DNA from: Neurospora tetrasperma FGSC 2508
Lineage: Eukaryota; Ascomycota; Sordariomycetes; Sordariales; Sordariaceae
NCBI RefSeq assembly: GCF_000213175.1
Contig: NW_009799101.1
Location: 1,079,744 to 1,143,743, forward strand
Direction: 5' to 3'
DNA length: 64,000 nucleotides
The position numbers and the translations under genes are program-made. Below the pieces are notes generated by a model, which had not been told where the DNA came from, made no database searches, and saw nothing but the letters and a program-made list of their open reading frames with translations. Positions within the stretch are counted from its first letter, which is position 1, and each line of letters begins with the position of its first letter. Shown here one piece after another: positions 32,353-42,341 of the stretch.

Positions 32353-34091
32353 ATGGACCCAGTTTCAATTGCCGGGCTTATCTTAACCTGTTGCCAGTAA
32401 GTGGGGGATGGAACGTCGCATATTCTCCCTCCTTGATGGCTGATACAAGCTGTGACAGAGTTGGAGAGAAAGTCATTCAACTATGCAGGAATTTAGCAAA
32501 TGTCAACAGCCAGATTCAGGAGCGCTCTCTCACGATCGAGAGTTACTGGCATACGAGCAAGCTCCAACTAGATCTCTTGAAACGCATCGAGTCGGTTCTC
32601 GACGATGATCTATGCGGGCTCTTAGACGGCCTTCTGCTCCAGCTATCGCAGAAGCTATCACAGGCTGACACTGCCTTGGACAAAGTTACCAACAGACATT
32701 CTCGTGGACGCACTGGGTTGTGGGGATTTGGATCCAAAGCCCAGAAGATGACTTGTGCCTGGAAGATGGGTGCATTGGATCAAATCATCAGCGACCTCGA
32801 CACATGGGATCGCCGCTTCGATCCTTTGTGGTTCATGGTCATGAAGATAGCCAACCCTCTCGTTGATGCTGCTCTCGCCAGATCACAATCTGCAAATGAT
32901 GACAGAAGCAATGCCCGTGCCTTATCAGTGGCCAAAAATCCATTGACCGTCGCTGCAGGCATGCGTCGCGTGTTATACCCAAGTGCCAACCGACTTAAGC
33001 CCAGGTTTCTTGCAGAAGTGCAGATGGAAATGTCCGAGATCCCGATGTCTGAAGCAAAGAAAGGCTTCATGGAGTTGGAGAGGAGATGGTATATCATTGA
33101 CACCGTCCAGGTTGGATCTGTTGCTGAAGCACGCGATGTGCTGGACGACGTGAGCATGCTCGCGGTGAAGCTCGCACAGGCAGATCCTTTCGCTTTCGGG
33201 TTGCTCAACTGTAAAGGGGTTATACCCGTTCGGAGCCAGCTTATCGGATCATCTGCTTCGTCTCCGAGTTCTTCCCCCCCAAGAAGCAGGCTCGACTATA
33301 CCTCCTTCCAACTGGTATTTTGTCTACCAGAAAACCTTTCGGTACTTCAATCCTTGCGCCAGCTTCTTCTTAACTCGGATGAGCATGTCTCTCTCTCCCG
33401 AAAAATGCGCATCGCACGCGAGCTTGCCAAGGTCATCCATTACGTCCACACCTTCGCCTTCGTACACAAGAATGTCCGGCCCGAATCGATCCTGTGCTTC
33501 GAGAACAATGCGGCTTCACGTAGCAACGCATTTCTTGTTGGTTTTGATGCCTTTCGGGCCGCTGGCGGTAGCACAATGATGTCGGGGGACATAAGCTGGG
33601 AACGTAATGTGTATCGGCATCCGTCTCGACAGGGTTTCGACCCGGCTGAGAAGTACCGTATGCAACACGACATATACAGCCTCGGAGTCTGTCTTCTGGA
33701 GATTGGGCTCTGGGAATCTTTTGTTGAGTACAGCACAGGAGAGGAGAATTCCGGAAGGCCACGCACCAAGTTTGGAAGGACTTACTATCATTTTGAGAAA
33801 TGGCTTGACGAGAGAGAATCCGCGGCGGGCGAAGATTCCACTGCCATCACCTTCAATGCGCTGGCATTGAGTCTCAAGGACTATCTTGTTGAGCAGGCAA
33901 GCACCAGGCTTGCGCCGCGGATGGGTGATAGGTATGCGCATGTCGTCCTTCAGTGCTTAACATGCCTGGATGAGGAGAATGAGGAGTTTGGCGGATCAGG
34001 CTTGGAGACAGAGGACGTGGGCGAAGACACGCTTGCCCTTTGCTTTGCCGAGAAGATTTTGAGTGATTTGGACCAGCTTTCCATGGTCTGA
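32353..34091 (+). CDS. HeLo-like domain plus pseudokinase protein
   Basis: Two exons (32353-32396, 32450-34091; 53-bp intron) give 561 aa. The N terminus MDPVSIAGLILTC followed by ~190 helical residues (ESYWHTSKLQLDLLKRIESV, LDQIISDLDTWDRRFDPLWF) is typical of fungal HeLo/HeLo-like domains, which in HET-S and relatives attack membranes when activated. From about residue 285 a kinase-like fold follows, with helix segments (IARELAKVIHYVHTFAFVHK) but a degenerate catalytic loop: VHKNVRPESIL instead of HRDxxxxN (His354), VGFDAF in place of DFG (Asp381), no glycine loop and no clear APE. Such HeLo plus pseudokinase pairing parallels animal MLKL (four-helix bundle plus pseudokinase). No amyloid motif was seen. 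The frame is intact. Role in cell death or non-self response is inference from the domain order. Confidence 0.8.
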
Positions 34092-34571
34092 TGCGGTATG
34101 TTGGAGAGGAGTAGGCACCAGGAGAGGAACGAGTATATGAGATCGGGTTAGTCTTTTCGTCTGGGAAATGGCCAGTAGCAACACACGAAGTCGTCTTGTC
34201 TCTGTTCATCTTTTAGCCATCTACAGTAGGTGAATACACCTTGAAGCTAGGGAGATGCCGTAAACATAACCCAAACATGAAAGTTTGCGTTCAATACCCC
34301 TCGCTTTGGCCAGAAATACCGTTAAGAGATAGTGACATGCATCGTTTTGTTTGAAGAGTACGTGGATTAAAGTCCCTGAAGGATTCTGCAACCCAAGAAA
34401 GTGCTGGATTCGCTCAAATGGTATAGGAAAGACGCATGGATTCATAGAAGAGCGTAACCAAAGTGTATTATGTCGACAATGAGGTGTTCGGTTTATCCGT
34501 ACGACTCTTCGGTTGGGTAAACGTTCGGTGATGTTCACAGGTATTGTGCGAGTCGGTTGACTGTTCGACCC
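34092..34571. other. Convergent 3' region
   Basis: About 480 bp between the HeLo-pseudokinase stop and the IBA57 stop. No gene seen. Confidence 0.6.
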
Positions 34572-35906
34572 TTATTCAACATCCAATCCCCGGTCCCTCA
34601 ACAGCTCCTCCCTCATCCTTCTCTCCTCTTCCGCCTTCTCCGCTTCGATTCTCCACACATCCCTCAGCCAAAACGGCACAAAGGCCTTAACCTTGACCTT
34701 TTTTGCCTCGACTTCACTCCCCTCCTCTCCACCCAAACTAACGACGAATTCCTGCTCAGGGCTATACGTGCCCGGTGTCTCTCCTGGCAAGACGGTATCC
34801 GTCATCACCTCCAACCTGCACAGCGCCAGTCCAACGTTGCCAATACCCCTCAGCCACTTGCCGGGGGCGCTCCTAGACTTCTTGTCCACCTTGTCAATGC
34901 TCGCACCTTGAGGAATCATCTCTGCCTTGACTCCCTGCTCGACTTCAAGCTTCAAGAGCTTCTCCAGCGCTTCCAGTTGCCCAGGTCCGTCAGCCGGGAT
35001 CTCCGGGGCGGCACCCTCGGAATAGAGGATGCAAGGAAGGATGCGCTTGCGGACAACACCACGATGCTTGGTGCGGATGGTAAGCTCTTGGCCGACGTAG
35101 CAGCCCTTGCGGAAGTCGATGCCATTCATCACGTCCATGTTGGACTCGAGAGGGAGAGCGGTGCCGGAGATGATCTCGGACTGGCCTTCGGGGATACCGA
35201 GAAGAAAACGGCGGAGGTGGTAAGATGATTCGGGTGTCAGGTCGCCGTCTGTTAGTGGCGAGGAAGAGGAGGTCTGGTTGACGACCACACGGGAGCCGAA
35301 TGCCGGAACACGCGGATCCGGGACAGCCCTTGCGTTGCCATCTTTTTGTACCTCGTCGATCAGCTTACTCCATGGTCCGGCCTGGTGTAGGTCGTTCCAT
35401 GAGTGGTAGAGAGCACGCTCCTCCGGGTCTAGCAACTTCAAGTTGAACTTGGAGCGCAGCTTGTAGCGCTTGATGTGCTTGTGAAGTGTCGCGGCCTCGT
35501 CGGCGTCAACCTCGATCAGGAAGCTCTGCTTGCCTGGTTCTGGACCCAGGTCATCCGGGTAAATGATGACATCATGGACCACACGGCCCTGAGCTGTCAG
35601 GAAGCCGGTATAAAAGCCGTTGGCATTGTGTGGAGCGTTGATGTTGTTGGTGATGACACCCTGAAGGAACTTGGAGGCATCCGGGCCGGAGACGGAGATC
35701 AAGCGCCGCGATGTGAGTTTGGTGAGGCCGGCGCGAAGATCCGTTTGTGTAGAGACGGTGCCCGAGAATGGTCGCCGTTGTTGTTTCCGTTGCACGGACC
35801 GGCAGCCAAGGCAGATGAATGGAGTGGTAGCTGTGCGTGCGCTCCGGTGGCGCAAGGCCGCAGAGGCCGGGGCGGCGATGGCTATCGATCTGGTAGCCGG
35901 CTGCAT
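34572..35906 (-). CDS. Mitochondrial iron-sulfur assembly factor IBA57/CAF17
   Basis: One exon, 444 aa, from ATG 35906 (MQPATRSIAIAAP). The first ~50 residues are rich in Arg, Ala and Ser without acidic residues, a mitochondrial targeting sequence. The body is the folate-binding aminomethyltransferase-like fold: LTSRRLISVSGPDASKFLQG, NNINAP.. GFYTGFLTAQGRVVHDVIIY, and the signature RKGCYVGQELTIRTKHRG that defines the IBA57/YgfZ family with its conserved Cys. IBA57 works with ISA1/ISA2 to mature 4Fe-4S proteins such as aconitase. Length fits fungal Caf17 homologues. It is housekeeping and marks the right edge of the first kinase cluster. Confidence 0.93.
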   Translation of the reverse strand: MQPATRSIAIAAPASAALRHRSARTATTPFICLGCRSVQRKQQRRPFSGTVSTQTDLRAGLTKLTSRRLISVSGPDASKFLQGVITNNINAPHNANGFYTGFLTAQGRVVHDVIIYPDDLGPEPGKQSFLIEVDADEAATLHKHIKRYKLRSKFNLKLLDPEERALYHSWNDLHQAGPWSKLIDEVQKDGNARAVPDPRVPAFGSRVVVNQTSSSSPLTDGDLTPESSYHLRRFLLGIPEGQSEIISGTALPLESNMDVMNGIDFRKGCYVGQELTIRTKHRGVVRKRILPCILYSEGAAPEIPADGPGQLEALEKLLKLEVEQGVKAEMIPQGASIDKVDKKSRSAPGKWLRGIGNVGLALCRLEVMTDTVLPGETPGTYSPEQEFVVSLGGEEGSEVEAKKVKVKAFVPFWLRDVWRIEAEKAEEERRMREELLRDRGLDVE

Positions 35907-38680
35907 GGTTGCTTGGTGTAGTGGTGCCCTTCCTCTCAGCCTTGTGGGAAATCGCTGGTCAAGCAATGCAATCGGGACCGGGGGTGGGACGAGGGGACGG
36001 AATGATGGGAGTCAAAGTCAAGGTCAAGGTTTGTTTCCGGAACGACCCGGTCGCAATCTCCCTTTAATCCCGACGACCTACGGGTGGGGTGGTGGGTAGT
36101 GCGGGCGGACGGGTGTCGGGTGGTCATAGCTCCACAGCTTCCATGCCCCGAATTAGAACGGAACTCGGCATGTTCGGAGCTCCGCTGGTCCCGCCTCTCC
36201 GAAATTTTCTGCCCAGCCCCGCCCGTCCACTCCCGGACTCCACGCAGTGCGGCAGCGCGGCCTTACATATTCAACGGGCGCGTGGCCGATCACTTGATAT
36301 TCCGTAGAGAGTGGAGAGGTACAAGCTAGATGTACCGCTATCCATCTCGGGTTTCTGTCGCTTTCCCATGTCATCATCAACATCCACCACCACGACGACA
36401 TCCACGAAAATCCACTCCCTCCCGATGCGGATCCCGTCAGTTGGATGTGGATCATGGGTTACCATATTCAGCCCCTTAGACCCTACTTTATCCGACAACA
36501 TCAACAAGATCACATCGACGGGTCCCCTTCAACCGTGTAAGGTCGGAACATCACCAGAAAACAACTGAAGCACATGGCGCGGCATTTGCGGCGACACCCC
36601 TCAGGGACAAAGGTCATTTGACAGCTTCCGCCCAGCACAAAAGCCGGTTTTCACGATATCGGATTTCGACTTCTCGGTCACCCAGCACAAATATGAAGGC
36701 TATCAGCCCCAACGCGAAAACTCCCGTGTGACCCGAATCACAGTCCCGACTCTTTCCTTGGATCTTCGTCTCCCACACCCTCATAGCTGCGCAGGGTAAA
36801 ACCAGGCCGAATATCGGAGCAGTATCAACTACAAGACAACTTCTTTGGATCACGATGCAAACAAGGGAAACACTGCATAAAGGCGGGCATACAAGGTGGG
36901 AGTGAGCGGTAAATGGTCCACACCCCTCCATGTCGTCAATATGCAAGGACGCACACATCGTCAAGCCTGTACGACTCATCAACACCTCTGTCACCTTGAC
37001 TTCGAGCAGGCAAGGGATTAAGATGGTGGGCGCCAAAGTCACATCTTGTTGGACGGGTAGGTAAGGTGCCGGCCATTCAACCAAGCATACCGAGCGATGC
37101 TCAGATAATCTCCCTGCAGCTCCGTCATGTCCAACTTGACTACTTCTTTCCTCGCCCAAGCAACGTCGATAACATCCTATGACTGGTATCGCCGTCATCA
37201 GGTATTTGAAATCAGGAAACTCATCAAATGTTGGTCGAACTTGATCAACTCTCGACCAATACAACCTAACGAAGCCAGTTTACATTTTGTTCTCATATTG
37301 GTAGGTGAGGGGTAAAATGCCATTGCTTACATACTCGTCCTAGGCTATCGATACCATCAGCGTAAGCAATGCCGCCTCATCCAAACACAGTTATCTCGAA
37401 GTTTCCATTCACGTAGGACCAACAGGGTTAGCGCTACACCAGAGCGAGCAAGATATCATCTCCGACCTTACCTCTCTCGAATTAGTGTCGTGTGGGAAAT
37501 TATCCGAAACCGTCGTTCACCCAGGAAAGTTAGTCGCCGGCCTACCGGTGCATAGAAGACTTGGCGGTTTGCGGGTGCGCTATCCGCGAGCTGTTGGCAT
37601 TTGCATGTGATCGGAACCACATATAATCTCCCATCGAGACATCCCGAAACAAAAACCGGGAACTTGGGACGGAGGCGTTCTCATCACACTTGCGGGTGCC
37701 GAGCTCGGGCGCGCATGATTGGGGCACGCAATACTTTCAAATATCGACTCTTCCAAAATCTTCGACGAGTTGCGAAGGCAGCATGACAAGCACGTTGGAA
37801 TACAACATCAATATATCTTGGCAAAAGGCAGCAGCTGTCCTTCACATGCTCGCAAAACCAGGCTCTCTAGAGATGGGAATAATTGTGAACAAGGTGACAC
37901 TCCAAGCCACATCCTGACCGTAAATCCAACTCCATATGTCAACCCCGGATTTTCAATTTCACTCTCGATATCAGCTGCCTCTACCTCTGACGCCAAACCG
38001 AATCACATGTCTCCAGCTTTGGCAGCCCCGTCAAGCCAAGTCAAAAGCCACAAAGCCTCTCGGCTCAAAGCCACAACCTCCGTTTCGAGTCTGTCACATA
38101 CATGGAGTAAGAAGTTGAAGACAGGATACGTACCTTGCCGAATACCGGAATTAAGACCGTACTTCCTCGCCTCCCGGCACCTTGAACCCCGGATCCTCGA
38201 AGCATGGCAAGCGGATATAGTTTAGATTACAACCGGCTCACCGGTTCTTAGATCTCAAAGAGTTCATCTTAACAAGTATCCACGGTTACCGCTACAGTTA
38301 CCGCTACCGCACACCATCGCACGCCATCTCCAGGAACCATCACGAGTCTCCCCTGGCCTCCATTCATGGGTGCACTACAGGCGCCCCGAAAGTTCGGAGC
38401 GTGGCGGTAAGGTTAGTACGGCAAGGTAAACACTAGATCAAGTAGGTGAGTAGGCGCGTGTTACCCCCGCCCTTGACATAGCTAGCTACCTACACACCCT
38501 CCCATGCCTCCCATCCGGAGCCTGGCCGGAGTGGACAAGGAGAACGTTGATGATCTCCCAATAGCTCACCTACCCCCCGGAGCGCCGGCGTATCATAATC
38601 CTTGAGGATCTCCCACTCCGATATAGGGGGTGGGAGATTCGATAGCTTAGTGCAATGCTAAGTAAGCGGTAAAGGGAACG

Positions 38681-38700
38681 GTATGTATGTATGTATGTAT
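38681..38700. repeat. (GTAT)5 microsatellite
   Basis: Five GTAT units in the gene-poor stretch. Confidence 0.9.
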
Positions 38701-39500
38701 GGTATATAACTTGACCGTGCCCGGCGGTCGGAGAAGGTGAATACACCGACACCGACCGCTGCCGACTTGTCCCGGTGAGTCGGGACAAGTGCCCTGGCTA
38801 GCACCCAAATAAAAGTCAGGGTTGGTTGAACTCCCGGTCAGGTGACGATTTGGGCAGGAATTTGACCTCTGGGGTTTTGTTAAAAGGGTATTTATTGGCT
38901 CTGGCTTCGAGACTGAAATGAGGGTTTTGCATTTCTTATTCGGAGAAATAGAGTTTAAGGTTAACCGCTTCTCCGAAGAAAGGTACCTATGTAAACCAAT
39001 CAAAACCCCTTTTTGGGAAACAAAGGTAAACCAAAAAAGGGGGTCCTCTCGTCTGCATATAAACTCCGAACAGATACGAAAAAAAAAAGCGGAGTGAGGA
39101 GGCTCAAATTCAGAGCGAGCGTACGAGGATCAGTTTAGTGCAAAGAAGTGGGTTTTTGCACAGCATCGCCATCTCCATTGTGGAGGAGGAAAATGGAGAA
39201 TTGTCAAGTGTCAACAACAATGGTCTGTTGTATCCACCACAACCCATCACCACCACATCCATTCACCATCCACAACCATCCATCCACCGTCAGGGCCACC
39301 AACAGAGGCAAAGGCGATCATCAAATCCACAAAGTGGACTTTTTGATCAATGTCAACATCTATAACCCCATCTCCCCGGCAACAATTCCGACAGTGGTGG
39401 ACTTTTGACCGCTGATGTTCTCTCACGGCATTGGTCACGCGCCCCCCCTATCTTGGCTTGCTGTTGCGCATCCTTTTTCTGCACCCCGTATTGTCTGCCC

Positions 39501-39525
39501 GTAGTGTAGTGTAGTGTAGTGTAGT
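39501..39525. repeat. (GTAGT)n microsatellite
   Basis: Five units of GTAGT. The related motif TAGTGTAG recurs near 44945-44960 and 52930-52940. Confidence 0.9.
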
Positions 39526-39722
39526 CTGTAGTCCAGTCGGTCCCTTATTAACTCCCCCCGGACTAGTAGTGTAGTCCCTAGTTCCCGCGGACGGACCCTT
39601 AAAAAGTGTAATCTCGACGACGCCTTGCCTGGTACGATTGTGTCTCTGATTTGGGGCATCTCTCTTCTACACTAACTACACTAATAGACCTACACCGCAT
39701 CCACCAGAGGAGTGCAGTGTCC

Positions 39723-40460
39723 CTAACAACGGCATCTTCTTTGCATGGCAACGTTGATAGATTGACACCTCTTTTCCATGTTGGGTCTACTAGTGTAGAG
39801 GGGGATCATTGTCGCTCTGTCTCTTTCTTTTTTTCTCCGAGCAGTTACGTAGTGAAGAAGGGGCATTGAAAGGGTTTGGCAGGTTTGTTGGCTGGCAGTG
39901 AGATTTGCGGAGTTTCGCAAGTATGCCGTTGTCTGGTGTCGTCGTGGAGCAGATGGATACGTATGGAGCACCGGTTGAAACCCGCACAGCCTCTCTTTCC
40001 TCCTGAAAATAGGAACCCAACGATCAACGCTGGGTCTGGATCTTCTGGATCTCTTGTTGAATCTGCTATCTTTGGTAGCTTTCGACATCATGCACCGAGG
40101 CTGTGATTTCAAGGTCTTTGACTTGGGAATATGTACATACACCATGGTCGGTACGGGGGAGGCAAGAAATGTGAGGCGGTCGTAAGAGGTACTCGAGCTG
40201 AGATCTGAGAGATCTGATTCAATGAATGTTTCGAAACGTAAAGCTGTCCCCCGTTCCTGACTGACTGAGGAAGGGGCTCGAATTGGACGACTGTCCGCAC
40301 TGACGGGATCAAACTGATTCGTTCCACCTCGTCGCTCTCGCCTCTTGAACTGTGCACTATCTTTCTGTCTTTGCAGTGGTTCGCTTGTTACAGTAACAAT
40401 GGGCAAAAAGCTGGGGAATCCTAGCCTCTGTTTTACCATGACTTCGCTACAGCACAGCAC
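39723..40460 (-). CDS. Possible basic protein, weak support
   Basis: A 738-nt open frame, unrecognised. The best internal start is in MVYVHIPKSKTLKSQPRC, followed by an Arg/Lys/Ser-rich stretch (FNKRSRRSRPSVDRW). Codon use is mixed, without the strong third-position C preference seen in nearby housekeeping genes. It may be chance. Confidence 0.2.
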   Translation of the reverse strand: MLCCSEVMVKQRLGFPSFLPIVTVTSEPLQRQKDSAQFKRRERRGGTNQFDPVSADSRPIRAPSSVSQERGTALRFETFIESDLSDLSSSTSYDRLTFLASPVPTMVYVHIPKSKTLKSQPRCMMSKATKDSRFNKRSRRSRPSVDRWVPIFRRKERLCGFQPVLHTYPSAPRRHQTTAYLRNSANLTASQQTCQTLSMPLLHYVTARRKKERDRATMIPLYTSRPNMEKRCQSINVAMQRRCRC

Positions 40461-41114
40461 AGGACAGCACTGCCAACCCCACGATTTACAGCGCCTATCA
40501 GTTGGTTCCCTTGCTCATGGATCTGCTCATCTTTTGGTTGTTTTCATAACCAAAGAGAATCCACCAACCTCAAACTCACGTACACACGGTTTATATGCGT
40601 GTCTCTATTGTATGAGCTGGCTCGACTTTATTGGTGGCTTACCGAATACCTCTGTACCTTGCCAAAATGGTGTGATTCGACCGGTTGTTGACACGACGGG
40701 AAACCGAAAAGTCGGTATGGGGTGTGTGAATCGTCTCGTCAAGGTGACGGGAGATGCATCATCTCAGTCCGCTAATCTGTAAAACTCTAAGCGATCGGGA
40801 TACGGACGTTGGACATCGATGTGTGCCTGGTGTACCTACATTGTAAAAGCGGAGTGCATTGGGTGACACATATCAGACTGAAGGCGTGGCTATCAGCAAC
40901 TGAGACGCTACTACAAGCAGCTTGTTGACCTGGCCCGGGCCTTGGATACAGACTTGCCAGACTGCGCCCTGATGTTGTCATAGAGGGTCATATATAATCT
41001 CATCACGATGATCTATGTCCAATTAAAGGCACGCTTTGTGTCTCAGTTAGGAGCCCTGAATTCAGTCCTTCAAGATCAGATCACATCAGGTCGCTTCAGG
41101 GGTGCCAGCGAAGC

Positions 41115-41115
<1 letters not shown>

Positions 41116-41145
<30 letters not shown>
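41116..41145. repeat. Poly(dA) tract, 30 bp
   Basis: Thirty consecutive A. No associated element recognised. Confidence 0.9.
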
Positions 41146-41148
<3 letters not shown>

Positions 41149-41480
41149 TGGTGGTCGTCGCCAAGGTTCTTGATTTGCGCTGAAGCCTCACAATTAGACC
41201 TGCAGACTATGGTACCAGCACAGTGGTTTGAGAGATCGCTTGTGAGCCCAGGCATTGTTTGTTTCGGCGTGGCCTTTGACGCCGGCAGTGGTTCTTTGTA
41301 GTCACCAATGCTTATTGTTATTCGTCTTTATTTTCCTTTTGTTTTCTTTTGATACGATGGCTGGCTCCTATATCGGCGTTTGCATTTCTTTGTCTTGCTT
41401 GTCTTAGTTTCTCTGTGACGTTTGGGTGATATGCTCGTTCTTTTTTTTTTGTCCCAATTGGGTTGTGGTTGTCGTGCAGC

Positions 41481-42341
41481 TCAGGTCACCTCGCTTTCGC
41501 ATTCCAAGTTGGGTGAACACCAACCACACTGCCGAACGGTCGGGATACGGTAACCAGCTTGACCGGGTGCTGCACCGCACAGCTTCCAGTCTCCGCTGTT
41601 TGTTGATTGTTCAATATCTCTCAGCTGCTGCCGCAATCTCCGAACGTACAGCGGCCAACCGAACCGTAGCTGGCAGCCACGCCAGCCACCATCTTTGTTG
41701 TCAAGAGGCTGGGCCTAGTGTTTGGCTAAACACACTCCTCTCAAGCTTCGGTCTGAGGTAGGCGTAGCTCACTCACCTCACGATACTTTTCTGCGTCGCT
41801 TGGCTCGGTGAAGATGTTACGCGTACCGGTAGAGGTCGCACGCATCCCCAGCGAATCGGGTGCCATAAGTCGTTGCTTGGCAGAAAATCGCATTGACGGA
41901 GGAAGAGGGGCTGCGAGAGGAGGGGCCGTTCGGAAAGTGGCAGGCGTTGCGTTATCCAGTAATCCGCGCGGCCGGAGGAGGCGCGGCCGCCGCAAGAGCC
42001 GGCTTGGCTGCCGATAATTAACAGGCACCGCTTCTTCACCGTGTTTCGATAACTGCGTTTCATCATGGGGATCGGTCGGCCTTTTTCTCCGTGAGACACA
42101 CCGCGCCGGAACGCGCTTACGGCTTCCGCTACTGCGACCTACTTACCCCGCGCTTGTGGGTGCGGGACTGAAGATCGCGTAATCAGGCCTTTGTAAAAAG
42201 CCTGGAAATGCAAGAGTCTGGAACATCCGGTAGCGCCCGCGGATGAAAGAACCACTCTGTGATCAGACAGCATCAAAGAAACGGATTGTTTACCTTGAAC
42301 GGCTTAGAACCGCGGTGCGGGTTATTAGCGGGTTCCGCCAT
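41481..42341 (-). CDS. Candidate four-exon gene for a small basic protein
   Basis: Unrecognised and inferred from splice signals. Exons 42341-42294, 42167-42147, 42052-41777 (or from 42007) and 41669-41481 all join in phase 0 with donors GTAAAC, GTAAGT and GTGAGT and CAG acceptors, giving about 177 aa. It starts MAEPANNPHRGSKPFKSRTH, a basic segment loosely like N termini of ribosome-assembly proteins, continues through an Arg/Leu-rich run (RLLRRPRLLRPRG) and RNIFTEPSDAEKYRE, and ends in a Cys-containing tail. No long uninterrupted frame supports it, so it could be chance. Confidence 0.3.

Larger units (their letters stand above)
35907..41480. other. Long gene-poor stretch
   Basis: About 5.6 kb with no firm gene; the IBA57 promoter lies at the left end. 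It contains simple repeats (GTAT)n at 38681-38700 and (GTAGT)n at 39501-39525, and a 30-bp A run at 41116-41145. The longest open frame is on the minus strand at 39723-40460 (listed separately). Other frames are short. Confidence 0.5.

Noticed and set aside
34557-36099. Plus-strand open frames across IBA57
   Set aside because: Antisense shadows of a well-supported minus-strand gene.
37719-38225. 168-codon plus-strand open frame
   Set aside because: No ATG near its start, no domain, composition like surrounding intergenic DNA.
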